Source of the DNA: Orbaceae bacterium lpD02
GTDB lineage: Bacteria; Pseudomonadota; Gammaproteobacteria; Enterobacterales; Orbaceae
NCBI GenBank assembly: GCA_036251875.1
Contig: CP133961.1
Span: forward strand, 1-50,494
Direction: 5' to 3'
DNA length: 50,494 nt
Within the stretch, counting starts at the first letter, position 1, and each line of letters starts with the position of its first letter. The position numbers were made by a program, and so were the translations under genes. This document shows positions 17,744 through 26,421 of the stretch, piece by piece. Under the pieces are notes generated by a model. The model was not told the DNA's origin, ran no database searches, and was given only the letters and a program-made list of their open reading frames with translations.

Positions 17744-18031
17744 TTATTCTATTTTATTTAATAACTTATTCATGTTTTCAAATTGCTTTATTTTCATTAG
17801 CATATAATTGTTAAAAAAATTAACACCCAAAATAAATAGAATTAAAATAGCAATTATGTTAACTATTTCTGTTTTATATGTGCCAAATGCATAGAGAAAA
17901 AATGATAAAAACATAATGGTTAATGCAAATAAAACCCGAGCAAACTGACAAAAAAAAGTTAAAGAACTGTATGTTTTTTTTGCAAGCAAACTAGATTCAT
18001 CATCAACTTTAATTTTATTTATATTTCCCAT
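17744..18031 (-). CDS. Small two-helix membrane protein (probable moron)
   Basis: 95 residues with two strong hydrophobic stretches (about residues 30-48, VLFALTIMFLSFFLYAF, and 55-72, VNIIAILILFILGVNFF) and a charged amphipathic C-terminus. It interrupts the otherwise conserved gp45-gp46 order of Mu-type baseplate genes. An intrinsic terminator follows and an A+T-rich 70-base gap precedes it, the arrangement of a moron. Function unknown; superinfection exclusion is one possibility. Confidence 0.65.
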   Translation of the reverse strand: MGNINKIKVDDESSLLAKKTYSSLTFFCQFARVLFALTIMFLSFFLYAFGTYKTEIVNIIAILILFILGVNFFNNYMLMKIKQFENMNKLLNKIE

Positions 18032-18100
18032 AAAAAAACTCCATTTAATTAATAAAAGATAACTATTTTACACATAAAAAATAAATGAAGAATATTAATC

Positions 18101-18655
18101 TTAATTTTGAACTTCTGAATTAATGGCTTGATAGCCGCTGGCCACATTTTTGACAAGATGAGTATGCCGATTAAAACGATCTCTTAGCTGGCTAATCGTT
18201 TCCGTATTTCCCCCTGCTGTATTGTCTATAACTTGTCCCGTTACTGTTAATAGTGGTGCATCAATTTCAACGGTAGCTGTCGTGACAATTTTAACGGGCT
18301 TGCTATTTGCTTGAACCGTAATGCCACTTTTCGATAAAATAATATGATCGCCCCACTGATTGTAAATGACCGTCTCCCCCTGCTTTAAATCTTTGTATCG
18401 AGACTCTTTATGATTGCTGGCTACAATAATTCCATTTGTTCTATCACCGCCAATAAACACCATTACAACATCACTATCAGCCGGTAACGATGAAGAAAAA
18501 CCAAACTCAGCGATGCGTGGCGTATTATCTTTTGATTCTAATGCTGTTTGATACTGAGCAATTTGAATTGGTCCGCTATCGTTAACTTGTACAACTTGGC
18601 CGATCCCTATCATCATTTTTATATTTCGATAAAGTTTTTTAATTTCTTCAATCAT
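18101..18655 (-). CDS. Baseplate assembly protein V / tail spike (Mu gp45)
   Basis: 184 residues with the OB-fold start (KMMIGIGQVVQVNDSGPIQI), the RIAEFGFSSSLPADSDVVMV segment and EFGFSS-type spike features. The C-terminal region has the short beta-repeat of spike needles (VQANSKPVKIVTTATVEID) and an RFNRHTHLV histidine motif near the end, as in gpV/gp45 iron-binding apices. It pierces the outer membrane on contraction. Overlaps the gpP-like gene by 4 bases. Confidence 0.9.
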   Translation of the reverse strand: MIEEIKKLYRNIKMMIGIGQVVQVNDSGPIQIAQYQTALESKDNTPRIAEFGFSSSLPADSDVVMVFIGGDRTNGIIVASNHKESRYKDLKQGETVIYNQWGDHIILSKSGITVQANSKPVKIVTTATVEIDAPLLTVTGQVIDNTAGGNTETISQLRDRFNRHTHLVKNVASGYQAINSEVQN

Positions 18656-19719
18656 TTTTGAAGCTCCGCAAGGGGTGAATAAAATTGAAAAGGTTCAACA
18701 ATAAAGGCTTCCGGAGGCATTAAAATCATGTCACACCGTGTTCCTTTTTTCCCTTTTTGATACTCTACACTTGCGATTAACCAGAGTTCGTTTTTTAAAT
18801 CAATGGATGGAATATTAACGGGGACTAAGGTATTTTGCTCCCATAATGCTCCCGAAGAATCTCGCCAGCTATCCAGTGTGACTTTGATTTGCTTAGAGCG
18901 CCCATAGCGCCGATTCATTTCCCAATTTATACAGTCTTGTGCTAATTTAGCACTCGTCATCGTGCTTTCAACAATCGTTATTTTATTTCTAAAACGTAAT
19001 TTTTTATAATCAGGATCTTTAGCTTTCGCAACCATCATTTGAGAATAACCAGCAGTGCCAAGTTCCTGAAGAGGTAATGCGGATATTGAAATACCTGAAT
19101 ACTCGGAATACCGGGATGCCAAAGAGACGGAATAATCATATTTTTCAATATTCTTACCTTCTTCAATGCCACTAGCCGCTTTCTTATTATTCACTCTTGT
19201 TAAATAGAGACTGCCATCAGGAAGTTCATAATAAAGTAATCCGGCCCATCGACAAATTCGGTCAATAATTTCCTGTGATGTTTCCCCCCAATTTAAATTA
19301 AACTGCGGTAAAATTTGGAAGTTTTTTATATTACTTTTTACTTTTATTCCATAAGAATTCGCCAGTTTTTGACAAAGTGCGATAACGTTTGTATTGCTAA
19401 TCACATTGTTGGGCCAATTGGCAGAGCAATCGACTAAATCTTGGCACTTACCACGTCCGGAGACGTTGACTTGATGCGATGTCGACGTTTTAGAGACCAT
19501 CCACTGATCGATGTAACCCGTACAAACCAAATCACTGCCAAGATAAATTTGACATTCTCGACCAGGTCTTATTATTTGAGTATTGCCAGTTACGTCATAA
19601 TTATCCATAAGTGACAAGCTAAAATTTGTAGGGAAACGCTCAATAGAACGACTGACTCGCAAACTATCCCATCCAATTATCTCTTTGTCATCTAAGCGTA
19701 AAATTAAATCATCATTCAT
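18652..19719 (-). CDS. Baseplate hub protein (Mu gpP/gp44, gpD-like)
   Basis: 355 residues beginning MNDDLILRLDDKEIIGWDSL, then SIERFPTNFSLSL, ECQIYLGSDLVCTGYIDQW and ISGRGKCQDLVDCSANW-like segments, the usual order of Mu gpP proteins. It forms the trimeric hub on which the spike sits. It lies between gpN and gp45, as in Mu. Confidence 0.92.
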   Translation of the reverse strand: MNDDLILRLDDKEIIGWDSLRVSRSIERFPTNFSLSLMDNYDVTGNTQIIRPGRECQIYLGSDLVCTGYIDQWMVSKTSTSHQVNVSGRGKCQDLVDCSANWPNNVISNTNVIALCQKLANSYGIKVKSNIKNFQILPQFNLNWGETSQEIIDRICRWAGLLYYELPDGSLYLTRVNNKKAASGIEEGKNIEKYDYSVSLASRYSEYSGISISALPLQELGTAGYSQMMVAKAKDPDYKKLRFRNKITIVESTMTSAKLAQDCINWEMNRRYGRSKQIKVTLDSWRDSSGALWEQNTLVPVNIPSIDLKNELWLIASVEYQKGKKGTRCDMILMPPEAFIVEPFQFYSPLAELQK

Positions 19720-19721
19720 AA

Positions 19722-21077
19722 TTACTCACTTAGCGCATTAAATTTTGTTGGCATAAACGCCGGGTGAATGGGATTGGCCGAAACAATAAGCTCATCAGCT
19801 CGGTTAGCATCTTGATAAAGTTGATTAGCCATTGTTAACGCTGGAACAGGAGCGTAAGTTATCACCTCAGTTAAATGCGATAGATTCGCTCCTTTCACAT
19901 TAACCGCGTTAATGATATCGCTTTTTAACTGCTTTAATTGAATATACACATCATCAAGAGAATAGTTACCAACAAGTAAAAGTGCATCATCTAAGACTAA
20001 TATCACTCGCTTTAACACAGACATAGCATCATCATAACTTGAAGGGATGTATTCAGCCGATATTTTAGCGAATAAAGCAGCAATGATGATCTTAAAATAC
20101 AAATTCGTCATTGCTAAAACTATAATGTTTTTATTATCAACATCATATTCGACATACTGTAGCCAGTATAATTTTTCAAAGGCATTTAACATGTCATATT
20201 TTGATAAACCAGAATCAAGAATGGATTGAATACCAACGCATATATTCTTTGTGTAATCATCAATATCACCGGCATTATTAAGACCGTTAATTGATGAAAG
20301 ATTATTCGCTGTTTTACTTTTATTTAAAATTGAGCTGATAATCTTTTGCTTCATCAGTAAATTGTAATCATTGGTATCATCCGTATTTGTTACATTACCA
20401 TTTACGCCATTAACATGCCCACCAACATCGCCAGAACTATAACGTCCATATTTCCTATTTCCGAAAAGATCATTCACGGTATTCACCAGATTAGAAGCTT
20501 CATCTGTTATACTTGTTATTGAATTTTCCCAATATCCCGTCGTTTTAACCAGTGTTTTTATAGCTTGGTTAGACTTCATTAAAATCATTTTAACGCTAGA
20601 GATATAACTACTGGCAACCGATGCAATAACAGACAAATACGAGTTATCAACCGTTGACTCTATTTCTTTAATATTCGTAATCGCAAAAACACGCAATCCT
20701 GACTCTGTTACAGATAATGAAAATTCAACTGTATTACCGTTACTTACGCCCTCTTTTATCGTTAAATCATCAACTGATACTGTTAACTCACCGAACGTCG
20801 GGTGAACAAGTGTCCCTACCCCCATTTTTTCGCAGGCAGCAACAAGATTATCTCGCTGAGTAATAATATCAGAGCTTTTATAAAGCAAACTGCTTCCAAC
20901 TAAAAAACCATTTAATTTGATTTTTCTAACCTTTCGTCCAATATCTTCAACCCAAGCTTTATCACGGTAAGGATATTCGTGCGTTGCATTACGACGGCCA
21001 TGACTTGAAGATACATCAATAATGGCAAAAGGTATGCCCCGGAAAGAGGCTTTTAATAATTTATCATTCCAGTCCAT
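19722..21077 (-). CDS. Mu gpN-like DNA circularisation/tail hub protein
   Basis: 451 residues. The N-terminal 140 residues (LLKASFRGIPFAIIDVSSSH ... HEYPYRDKAWVEDIG) match the DNA circularisation N-terminal family of Mu gpN; the C-terminal half is helical and variable. In Mu it is a tail component between tape measure and gpP, exactly its place here. Confidence 0.9.
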   Translation of the reverse strand: MDWNDKLLKASFRGIPFAIIDVSSSHGRRNATHEYPYRDKAWVEDIGRKVRKIKLNGFLVGSSLLYKSSDIITQRDNLVAACEKMGVGTLVHPTFGELTVSVDDLTIKEGVSNGNTVEFSLSVTESGLRVFAITNIKEIESTVDNSYLSVIASVASSYISSVKMILMKSNQAIKTLVKTTGYWENSITSITDEASNLVNTVNDLFGNRKYGRYSSGDVGGHVNGVNGNVTNTDDTNDYNLLMKQKIISSILNKSKTANNLSSINGLNNAGDIDDYTKNICVGIQSILDSGLSKYDMLNAFEKLYWLQYVEYDVDNKNIIVLAMTNLYFKIIIAALFAKISAEYIPSSYDDAMSVLKRVILVLDDALLLVGNYSLDDVYIQLKQLKSDIINAVNVKGANLSHLTEVITYAPVPALTMANQLYQDANRADELIVSANPIHPAFMPTKFNALSE

Positions 21078-21094
21078 AACATTTAACCTTTTAA

Positions 21095-22288
21095 TTAGAA
21101 TGACATTGATTTTGTGATTGTTCCGCCAATTGGGACCGTAATACTCTCTGAATCATTATCCTTTTCAATTGTAATTTTTACTTCAGTCACTTTTTTTTCA
21201 TTATTATCCTGATGCAAATATTGGGGTGGATTAATTATCGTGTCTGACTTATCTACTACCTCTTTTTTAACTTCTACATCTCTAGAGCTTTGAAAACCAA
21301 ACATCGCACCATCTCCACTCATCTCAAGCGCATAGCCAGCCTCATTAGCATAAGAAGAATCTGCACCGTTTTTACTGATATCAACCGTTGCCGCTTTAAA
21401 TGCCCCAGCAGAACCCATAACCAATTTATCAACATAACGAGAAAAATTATTATAAATACCACTGGACCACGCTTGATATTCTTCATCGGTTTTTTTATAT
21501 TCTAAAGATCTATCTATGTATTCTTGATCATCAACTAGATTTAAATCTTCTGCTTTTTGAGAGAGCGTTTCAATTTCGCCTCCTCTTTGCAATAACTTCA
21601 TTTGATTATTATCTAAACCAAGTTTACTTGCGAGGGTTCCCTGAATGGCCGGATTTAATTTTTCAAATTTGGATGCGAAATTTTGAATAGTTTTACTGAC
21701 ATCAGCTAGACCATTGTCATCTTTTTCTATTTTCACACCAATTTGGTTAAAATAACTCAGAGAATCTTTATCTCGACCTTGCAGGGCTTCATTAAATAAA
21801 GTATAAAATTTAGATACAGATCCTTCTGCGCTTTCTTTCTCTATGCCGATGATTCGCATAGCGCCTACTAACTTGCTAAAATCACGAGGTGCCATGTTGT
21901 TCGACTGAGATAATGCAACATAATTAGCTGTCTCTGTTGCATGTTTATTTGCATCATTAACTAGCTTATTACCAAGTCCAATAACCCCTCCAACAAAACC
22001 AACACCACCAAGTACATTTTTATATTTTAAAGCAAGTTCTCCGATCCCCTTTATAGGTGAAGACATCTTTCCAATAATCTCTGCTCCAAATTTAGCCGAG
22101 ACGTTTATATCTTTTAAAATATCACCCACCGGTGATAATCCTTCTTTTGCTTTTTTGCCACCACCCTCAAGACTTTTATTCGCTTTTATCGCATTAGCAT
22201 CAAGCTTTTTGACTGAGTCATCCATTTTCTGGATTTCATCAATACCATATGCAGTTGCTTTAATGCCAACATCAAACATATTAGCCAT
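21095..22288 (-). CDS. Short tail tape measure protein
   Basis: 397 residues, helical. It begins MANMFDVGIKATAYGIDEI with a typical tape measure heptad-rich start. It contains one glycine-rich hydrophobic segment (about 80-110, VLGGVGFVGGVIGLGNKLV), a possible membrane-spanning part used in DNA entry. It lies between the tail chaperone frameshift ORF and gpN, the tape measure slot. Mu's is several hundred residues longer, so this tail should be short. Confidence 0.85.
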   Translation of the reverse strand: MANMFDVGIKATAYGIDEIQKMDDSVKKLDANAIKANKSLEGGGKKAKEGLSPVGDILKDINVSAKFGAEIIGKMSSPIKGIGELALKYKNVLGGVGFVGGVIGLGNKLVNDANKHATETANYVALSQSNNMAPRDFSKLVGAMRIIGIEKESAEGSVSKFYTLFNEALQGRDKDSLSYFNQIGVKIEKDDNGLADVSKTIQNFASKFEKLNPAIQGTLASKLGLDNNQMKLLQRGGEIETLSQKAEDLNLVDDQEYIDRSLEYKKTDEEYQAWSSGIYNNFSRYVDKLVMGSAGAFKAATVDISKNGADSSYANEAGYALEMSGDGAMFGFQSSRDVEVKKEVVDKSDTIINPPQYLHQDNNEKKVTEVKITIEKDNDSESITVPIGGTITKSMSF

Positions 22289-22290
22289 TA

Positions 22291-22455
22291 TTAACCCTCA
22301 TTTAACCGCATCTCATTTATTTTCCGTGCTTGTTCGTGCCACCAAAGAAGCCTTGATGCGGTTAGCATTGATGCATCTAAGGGTCCCCAATGATAAAAAT
22401 AAGTAACCTCTGCCAAAACACGATAAATATCTATTCCGGCGTATAGTCGAAAAAA
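22291..22455 (-). CDS. Frameshifted extension of tail assembly chaperone
   Basis: After the -1 slippery heptamer TTTTTTC (22449-22455, minus strand), the -1 frame stays open to TAA at 22291-22293. It encodes about 54 residues ending LLWWHEQARKINEMRLNEG. That ending, with paired tryptophans followed by HEQARKINE, resembles second-frame products of tail chaperone genes. It has no start codon with a ribosome binding site and ends two bases before the tape measure start. It is best read as the C-terminal half of a frameshift fusion with 22431-22733. Confidence 0.8.
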   Translation of the reverse strand, partial: FFRLYAGIDIYRVLAEVTYFYHWGPLDASMLTASRLLWWHEQARKINEMRLNEG

Positions 22456-22733
22456 CCCATTAAGTAGCTCTCACAGTTTTTAAAATCACGCCACTTGAGT
22501 TTATTGGTTATTTCCATGGGGATAGCTGACATTAACGAAACCATTTTTTTGACTGCCGAAAGATGATTATTATTTGATTTAATATCATTATAATAATTCT
22601 CCATCTCTAAAATAGTCGGCTCTCTCAGCTGTACTGATTCATATTTTAACGAATTATCATTATTTGCAATTGGAGTTATTAACGTAATAACTTTCGTTGA
22701 TTCAAATTCGTTTTTTTCTGTAATTGATTGCAT
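22431..22733 (-). CDS. Tail assembly chaperone (Mu gp41-like)
   Basis: 100 residues with the family pattern YESVQLREPTILEMENYYND and a C-terminal MGFFDYTPE. The GGT TTT TTC codons there form a -1 slippery site (T TTT TTC). The frameshift fusion and the short form together wrap tape measure during tail assembly. It follows the tail tube gene. Confidence 0.88.
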   Translation of the reverse strand: MQSITEKNEFESTKVITLITPIANNDNSLKYESVQLREPTILEMENYYNDIKSNNNHLSAVKKMVSLMSAIPMEITNKLKWRDFKNCESYLMGFFDYTPE

Positions 22734-22735
22734 TA

Positions 22736-23092
22736 TTACCCCTCGCTTAACGATCCGCCTTCAAATTTGAGGCTAAATACGGCATCATCTGATGATACCT
22801 CTTGTGTTTCAACGCTCCACATATTACTGCCAGTAAGCATCTTACCGTTTGCTAGTTCGACGCTAATAGTAACATTCACCATCTTATTAAAATCTGCGAC
22901 CGTGGTCCCACCACTATCTCGGACATCACAAGAAATAAAAGGGGCAATATGCGTCTCTTTATAACCGTGAACACCATCCATTCCAACTAATGTTTCTCTC
23001 TTAATTTTTGATGCTTGATATTTAAAATTACCGACAACCATAATTGATTGGCCATCAATAGTGACATAAGCTGTGCCAGCTAATAAGGTCAT
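22736..23092 (-). CDS. Tail tube protein (Mu gpM-like)
   Basis: 118 residues from ATG at 23092, preceded by AGGGG 5 bases upstream; a 7-residue extension lacks one. Typical contractile-tail tube segments are GTAYVTIDGQSIMVVGNFKY, GVHGYKETHIAPFISCDVRD and EVSSDDAVFSLKFEGGSLSE. It polymerises into the inner tube under the sheath. Lies between sheath and chaperone genes, as in Mu. Confidence 0.9.
   Translation of the reverse strand: MTLLAGTAYVTIDGQSIMVVGNFKYQASKIKRETLVGMDGVHGYKETHIAPFISCDVRDSGGTTVADFNKMVNVTISVELANGKMLTGSNMWSVETQEVSSDDAVFSLKFEGGSLSEG
22895..22910. promoter_or_regulatory. Weak candidate SopB-type palindrome in tail tube gene
   Basis: TGCGACCGTGGTCCCA matches the TGGGACCnnGGTCCCA pattern at all but one arm position, but lies inside coding sequence where chance cannot be excluded. 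Confidence 0.3.
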
Positions 23093-23131
23093 AATTTCCC
23101 CTTTTCCCCACACGAATGTGGGGAATATAAA

Positions 23132-24622
23132 TTAATTGTTTACTCGATTCCTAAATTGATTTTTAACAGCAAAAACACGTAATGCACTGATTAATGTTCC
23201 CGGCCAAATAACATCAACACGATCTGGATTTTGAGCGTTAATTTCAACAATAAGCTCTTTAGCAAAAGTATCGGCACCTTGTACATATCCGTTATTTTCA
23301 AGCCACCTGTATTGCGCAATAAGCTCACTTTTTATGATTTTAGGTGTAACAATTGAGGAACCCGGCGGAAAGCGAGTACCATCTGCTGCTAACTTCATTC
23401 GAGCAAGCTTGCTGGTCACTTTAGCTTTCATATAGCGCATAACAAACATCAATAAAAACATGCGTTCAACTTGCAGGTAACTATCATCTTCATCACCAAA
23501 TTTATTTTTTTGATAATTCGTAATAATATTTTCAATTCGAACCGTTTTATCGTCATCAACGCTATATGTAGATATTCCGCTGTAAAGTAGATTGTTACGC
23601 TCGTTTAAATCAAAAATAGACGACAACGATGGCGCTAATACTTTGTTAATTGACAACGTTTGAAGTGGCCGACCAGGATCATTTCGTAAACTCACCGCTG
23701 CGGCGCCGGCATAAGCAGCCGACCAGCAATAAGCCGAGGTTGGAGAGTCATAAACACCCAAAATCGAGCCGTGCTGATCGTTCCGTGATTCGCCTAGCGT
23801 CGTAATCTCGCCATACGTACCGCTACAAGCACTAAAAAAATGGCCATACAACTGTGAGGCATAGCTCCAGCGCCCAACATCATCAGATAGAAAGTCTTTC
23901 AGCGTGTTAAGCGATGTTATATCGGTATAAGGGTTGATAATAAAATCAAACGTTTTATCACTTAAATTTGCCAGTGCAGAGGCAAGATCAGGAACGCCTG
24001 CGCCGCCACTCATATTTTGGATAGTGATCCCCATTCCGGTCGGTGTATATTCACTTCCTGAGCTGCCTAAATAATTCAAAATAATTTTGATGTCATTACC
24101 ATGAGCACCTAAATTTTTAGCCGTAAGTGTAACGGTATAATCTGAAACGGCTGCTTTGACTGGCAGTTCTGACTTAGCATTAATTCGCTCTGCTATATTT
24201 ACAGCGATAGTTTCTTTTGCTTGATTCGGTGTTGCGGTTAACTGTAATTTAGTACCAGCAACGTACAAGCTAATCAATCCACTTTCGGTAGGTGCTGAAT
24301 CAATAATGATTTTACCAACTGCGGCAATCATTGATTCACTATCATCTTCAAGCGGTAAGATATAAATTTTACCTGATGTATCATTTCCGCTGTAAGCCGT
24401 AAATTGATTGTGCAGCATAGAGCCTTGACCAGCTAATGTGATAACTGTACTCGCAGATGAAACAACCACCGCTTCATTTGCAGTAGCACTACCTGACGCA
24501 AGTTTTTGACCAATAATCAGCGTGTTTTGCGAAGCAACCGCATTATTGGCCATCGAATTATCAAGCTCAATATAAAATAACGGTACACGTAAATTATTAG
24601 GTATATTATCGAATCCTATCAT
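23132..24622 (-). CDS. Contractile tail sheath (Mu gpL-like)
   Basis: 496 residues, Mu gpL length. The start MIGFDNIPNNLRVPLFYIEL plus NTLIIGQKLASG is the Mu sheath N-terminus. A hypervariable middle with Ig-like repeats follows, then the conserved C-terminal ENIITNYQKNKFGDEDDSYL and LELL-type sheath segments through IWPGTLISALRVFAVKNQFR. AAGGAG precedes ATG. It shows that the virion is a myovirus, unlike N15 with its lambda-type tail. Confidence 0.95.
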   Translation of the reverse strand: MIGFDNIPNNLRVPLFYIELDNSMANNAVASQNTLIIGQKLASGSATANEAVVVSSASTVITLAGQGSMLHNQFTAYSGNDTSGKIYILPLEDDSESMIAAVGKIIIDSAPTESGLISLYVAGTKLQLTATPNQAKETIAVNIAERINAKSELPVKAAVSDYTVTLTAKNLGAHGNDIKIILNYLGSSGSEYTPTGMGITIQNMSGGAGVPDLASALANLSDKTFDFIINPYTDITSLNTLKDFLSDDVGRWSYASQLYGHFFSACSGTYGEITTLGESRNDQHGSILGVYDSPTSAYCWSAAYAGAAAVSLRNDPGRPLQTLSINKVLAPSLSSIFDLNERNNLLYSGISTYSVDDDKTVRIENIITNYQKNKFGDEDDSYLQVERMFLLMFVMRYMKAKVTSKLARMKLAADGTRFPPGSSIVTPKIIKSELIAQYRWLENNGYVQGADTFAKELIVEINAQNPDRVDVIWPGTLISALRVFAVKNQFRNRVNN

Positions 24623-24772
24623 TTACTTTTTCTCCTTGATAAGTTCAACGTCACCATCCCGGAGCCGACGAAGCCAAAACGGTGATTTTTGCACCGTTGC
24701 GCCGTTTTCGGGCAGAATTTCTTTAGTCACCGGATCTCTAATAGTCCGGCCTTCTTTCGGTTTAACAAACAT
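24623..24772 (-). CDS. DUF2635-type small tail protein
   Basis: 49 residues from ATG at 24772, which has AGG 5 bases upstream; longer readings overlap the preceding gene. The sequence MFVKPKEGRTIRDP and FWLRRLRDGDVELI is the usual DUF2635 pattern, a small protein placed immediately before the sheath in Mu-like tails. Confidence 0.85.
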   Translation of the reverse strand: MFVKPKEGRTIRDPVTKEILPENGATVQKSPFWLRRLRDGDVELIKEKK

Positions 24773-24779
24773 GTTCACC

Positions 24780-25313
24780 TCATAAATCAATTTTAGTAAC
24801 GGGGGAAATTGTTGCTTCAGGTTGTTTAACTTGAATATCAATTCCGGTTAAATTTGAGCTATCGACATCATAAAAACACTCTGGTCCTTGGTAGTATTCA
24901 ACATCAAATAACATTAAAAGCTCAGTGATGTGCTCTTCTCCCAATGCATTGCTTTGAATTTGTGATTTAACACTAAGAAACTGCTGAATATTTCGAGTCA
25001 GTTCATAACTATTAATTATCGCCTTCTCTATCTGCTCTTTTATTAATTCAGCGTTAAACAAAGACTGAAAATCGCCTGATGTAAAATCATCGATGGTTGA
25101 TACCCGGGCGAGAACTTGAACGGTCGTTACTGTATTAAACTGTGGAATATTTCGGCCTAATGAATTTTTACTTTCAAGCGGCGTTGTCACTAAAATAACA
25201 GGGTAATGTGCATCATAAGTTGCCCAGTCTTTTGGTGAGTAAACCCGGTTCTTTGCTTCTGTATTACCGTGCAAAGCCGTAACAAACATTTCACGAATAG
25301 TATTACTGTTCAT
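24780..25313 (-). CDS. Tail terminator/completion-like protein
   Basis: 177 residues with alpha/beta pattern (WATYDAHYPVILVTTPLESK, TVTTVQVLARVSTID). Its position between the head-tail connector and the DUF2635-sheath pair is the slot of gp37/gpU-like proteins that cap the tail. Sequence family not recognised with certainty; overlaps the upstream connector gene by 4 bases. Confidence 0.65.
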   Translation of the reverse strand: MNSNTIREMFVTALHGNTEAKNRVYSPKDWATYDAHYPVILVTTPLESKNSLGRNIPQFNTVTTVQVLARVSTIDDFTSGDFQSLFNAELIKEQIEKAIINSYELTRNIQQFLSVKSQIQSNALGEEHITELLMLFDVEYYQGPECFYDVDSSNLTGIDIQVKQPEATISPVTKIDL

Positions 25314-25636
25314 CGATTAACCTTGTTAAGTAAAAGCTTTTGACCACCTAGGCTATCTGGATGCATTTCACGAACAATAAAAAGCTCTTTAACATCGTCA
25401 ATAAAGACTTTATCACCTTGAACCGGTAAGCGAACAAAATCACTTTCTCTTATTCCAATAGCCGGTGCAGTTGATACCATTTCGCTGCCATCATCTAGCG
25501 TTGTGATATAAGTATAAGCGCGGTCAAAAATAACGTTTATTTTAAATGCGACACCAACTCTTGGTCGATATTCCGCATTTCCACCGAACGTATCATGCAA
25601 AGGAGCTAAAAGCTCCTTATCCCAATTTATACTCAT
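25310..25636 (-). CDS. Head-tail joining protein (lambda gpFII-like)
   Basis: 108 residues. Beta-rich, with VGVAFKINVIFDRAY, the conserved connector-like DFVRLPVQGDKVFIDDVKEL and a REMHPDSLGG loop, similar in order to lambda gpFII-type proteins. It overlaps the Ig-like gene by 4 bases and precedes tail genes, marking the lambda-head/Mu-tail boundary. Confidence 0.7.
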   Translation of the reverse strand: MSINWDKELLAPLHDTFGGNAEYRPRVGVAFKINVIFDRAYTYITTLDDGSEMVSTAPAIGIRESDFVRLPVQGDKVFIDDVKELFIVREMHPDSLGGQKLLLNKVNR

Positions 25637-26391
25637 AAGGTCACAACACCACGAGAAAACTGCACACCAAAGTCAGCTTCAAGCATACTAATACTCATAT
25701 TTTGAGTGTACTTTTGACCGTTATAGTAAATGGTATGACCAGGAGCAACTTTTCCTGTTTTAGTCTTTTCTTTCGGCTCATTCTTTTGAATAGACAACAC
25801 TAGCGTAGAAGGGAAGAGTTCATCATTAACAGTAAAACTAATATTGATTTTTCCGCTTTTTTCAGCTTTAAATGAACAGCAATAGATACCGTCATTATTA
25901 TCTTTCATGTCTGGAAACATTATTGTTTTTACATCACCAACAAGTACCACTTTCTGACCCGTTAACAACTCACCATCTGCTGTTTTTAACGTTACCCTAA
26001 TATCACACTCGTCATTTACCGCTAATGATTGTTTATTAGTCGTTATAGTTGATTGCGCTTTATCTGCTAAAATTTCAGAGATATTTAGCTCGGTTGGGAC
26101 CGTGGTTTCAGAACCATTGACAGAAAAAAGAATGTTTGTTTGACCTGCCTTTTCTGCAGTTAAATCTGCGCAGTAAGTACCATCTTTATTATCGATGACC
26201 GATGAAATGGTTACATTTTCATTGTCACAATGATAAATCACGGCGTCGCCACCATGAGTTAATTGTTTGCCTTCACTGTCAAACAACGTAATAGTGGCTA
26301 TGATTGTGTCACCAACCAAAACGCCACTCGAACTAAGCGATAATACCGACCGGTTAGGATCGACTGCAGGTAATTTAGGTGATTTTGCCAT
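25633..26391 (-). CDS. Protein with two bacterial Ig-like (Big_1/invasin) domains
   Basis: 252 residues. Two repeats of the invasin-type Ig fold are visible. Repeat one (about 15-105) includes LSSSGVLVGDTIIATITLFD and IDNKDGTYCADLTAEKAGQT; repeat two (about 113-205) includes NKQSLAVNDECDIRVTLKT and DNNDGIYCCSFKAEKSGKIN. A short C-terminal tail includes VAPGHTIYYNGQKYTQN. Location between capsid and head-tail connector implies a virion surface ornament or head-tail collar protein. Ig-like domains on phages commonly bind glycans. Confidence 0.85.
   Translation of the reverse strand: MAKSPKLPAVDPNRSVLSLSSSGVLVGDTIIATITLFDSEGKQLTHGGDAVIYHCDNENVTISSVIDNKDGTYCADLTAEKAGQTNILFSVNGSETTVPTELNISEILADKAQSTITTNKQSLAVNDECDIRVTLKTADGELLTGQKVVLVGDVKTIMFPDMKDNNDGIYCCSFKAEKSGKINISFTVNDELFPSTLVLSIQKNEPKEKTKTGKVAPGHTIYYNGQKYTQNMSISMLEADFGVQFSRGVVTL
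26095..26110. promoter_or_regulatory. Weak candidate SopB-type palindrome in Ig-like gene
   Basis: TGGGACCGTGGTTTCA matches the pattern of the right-arm sites at 14 of 16 positions. It lies within coding sequence, so confidence is low. Confidence 0.3.
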
Positions 26392-26421
26392 TTTGATTTT
26401 TTCCTATAAAAAAAGTACTAA

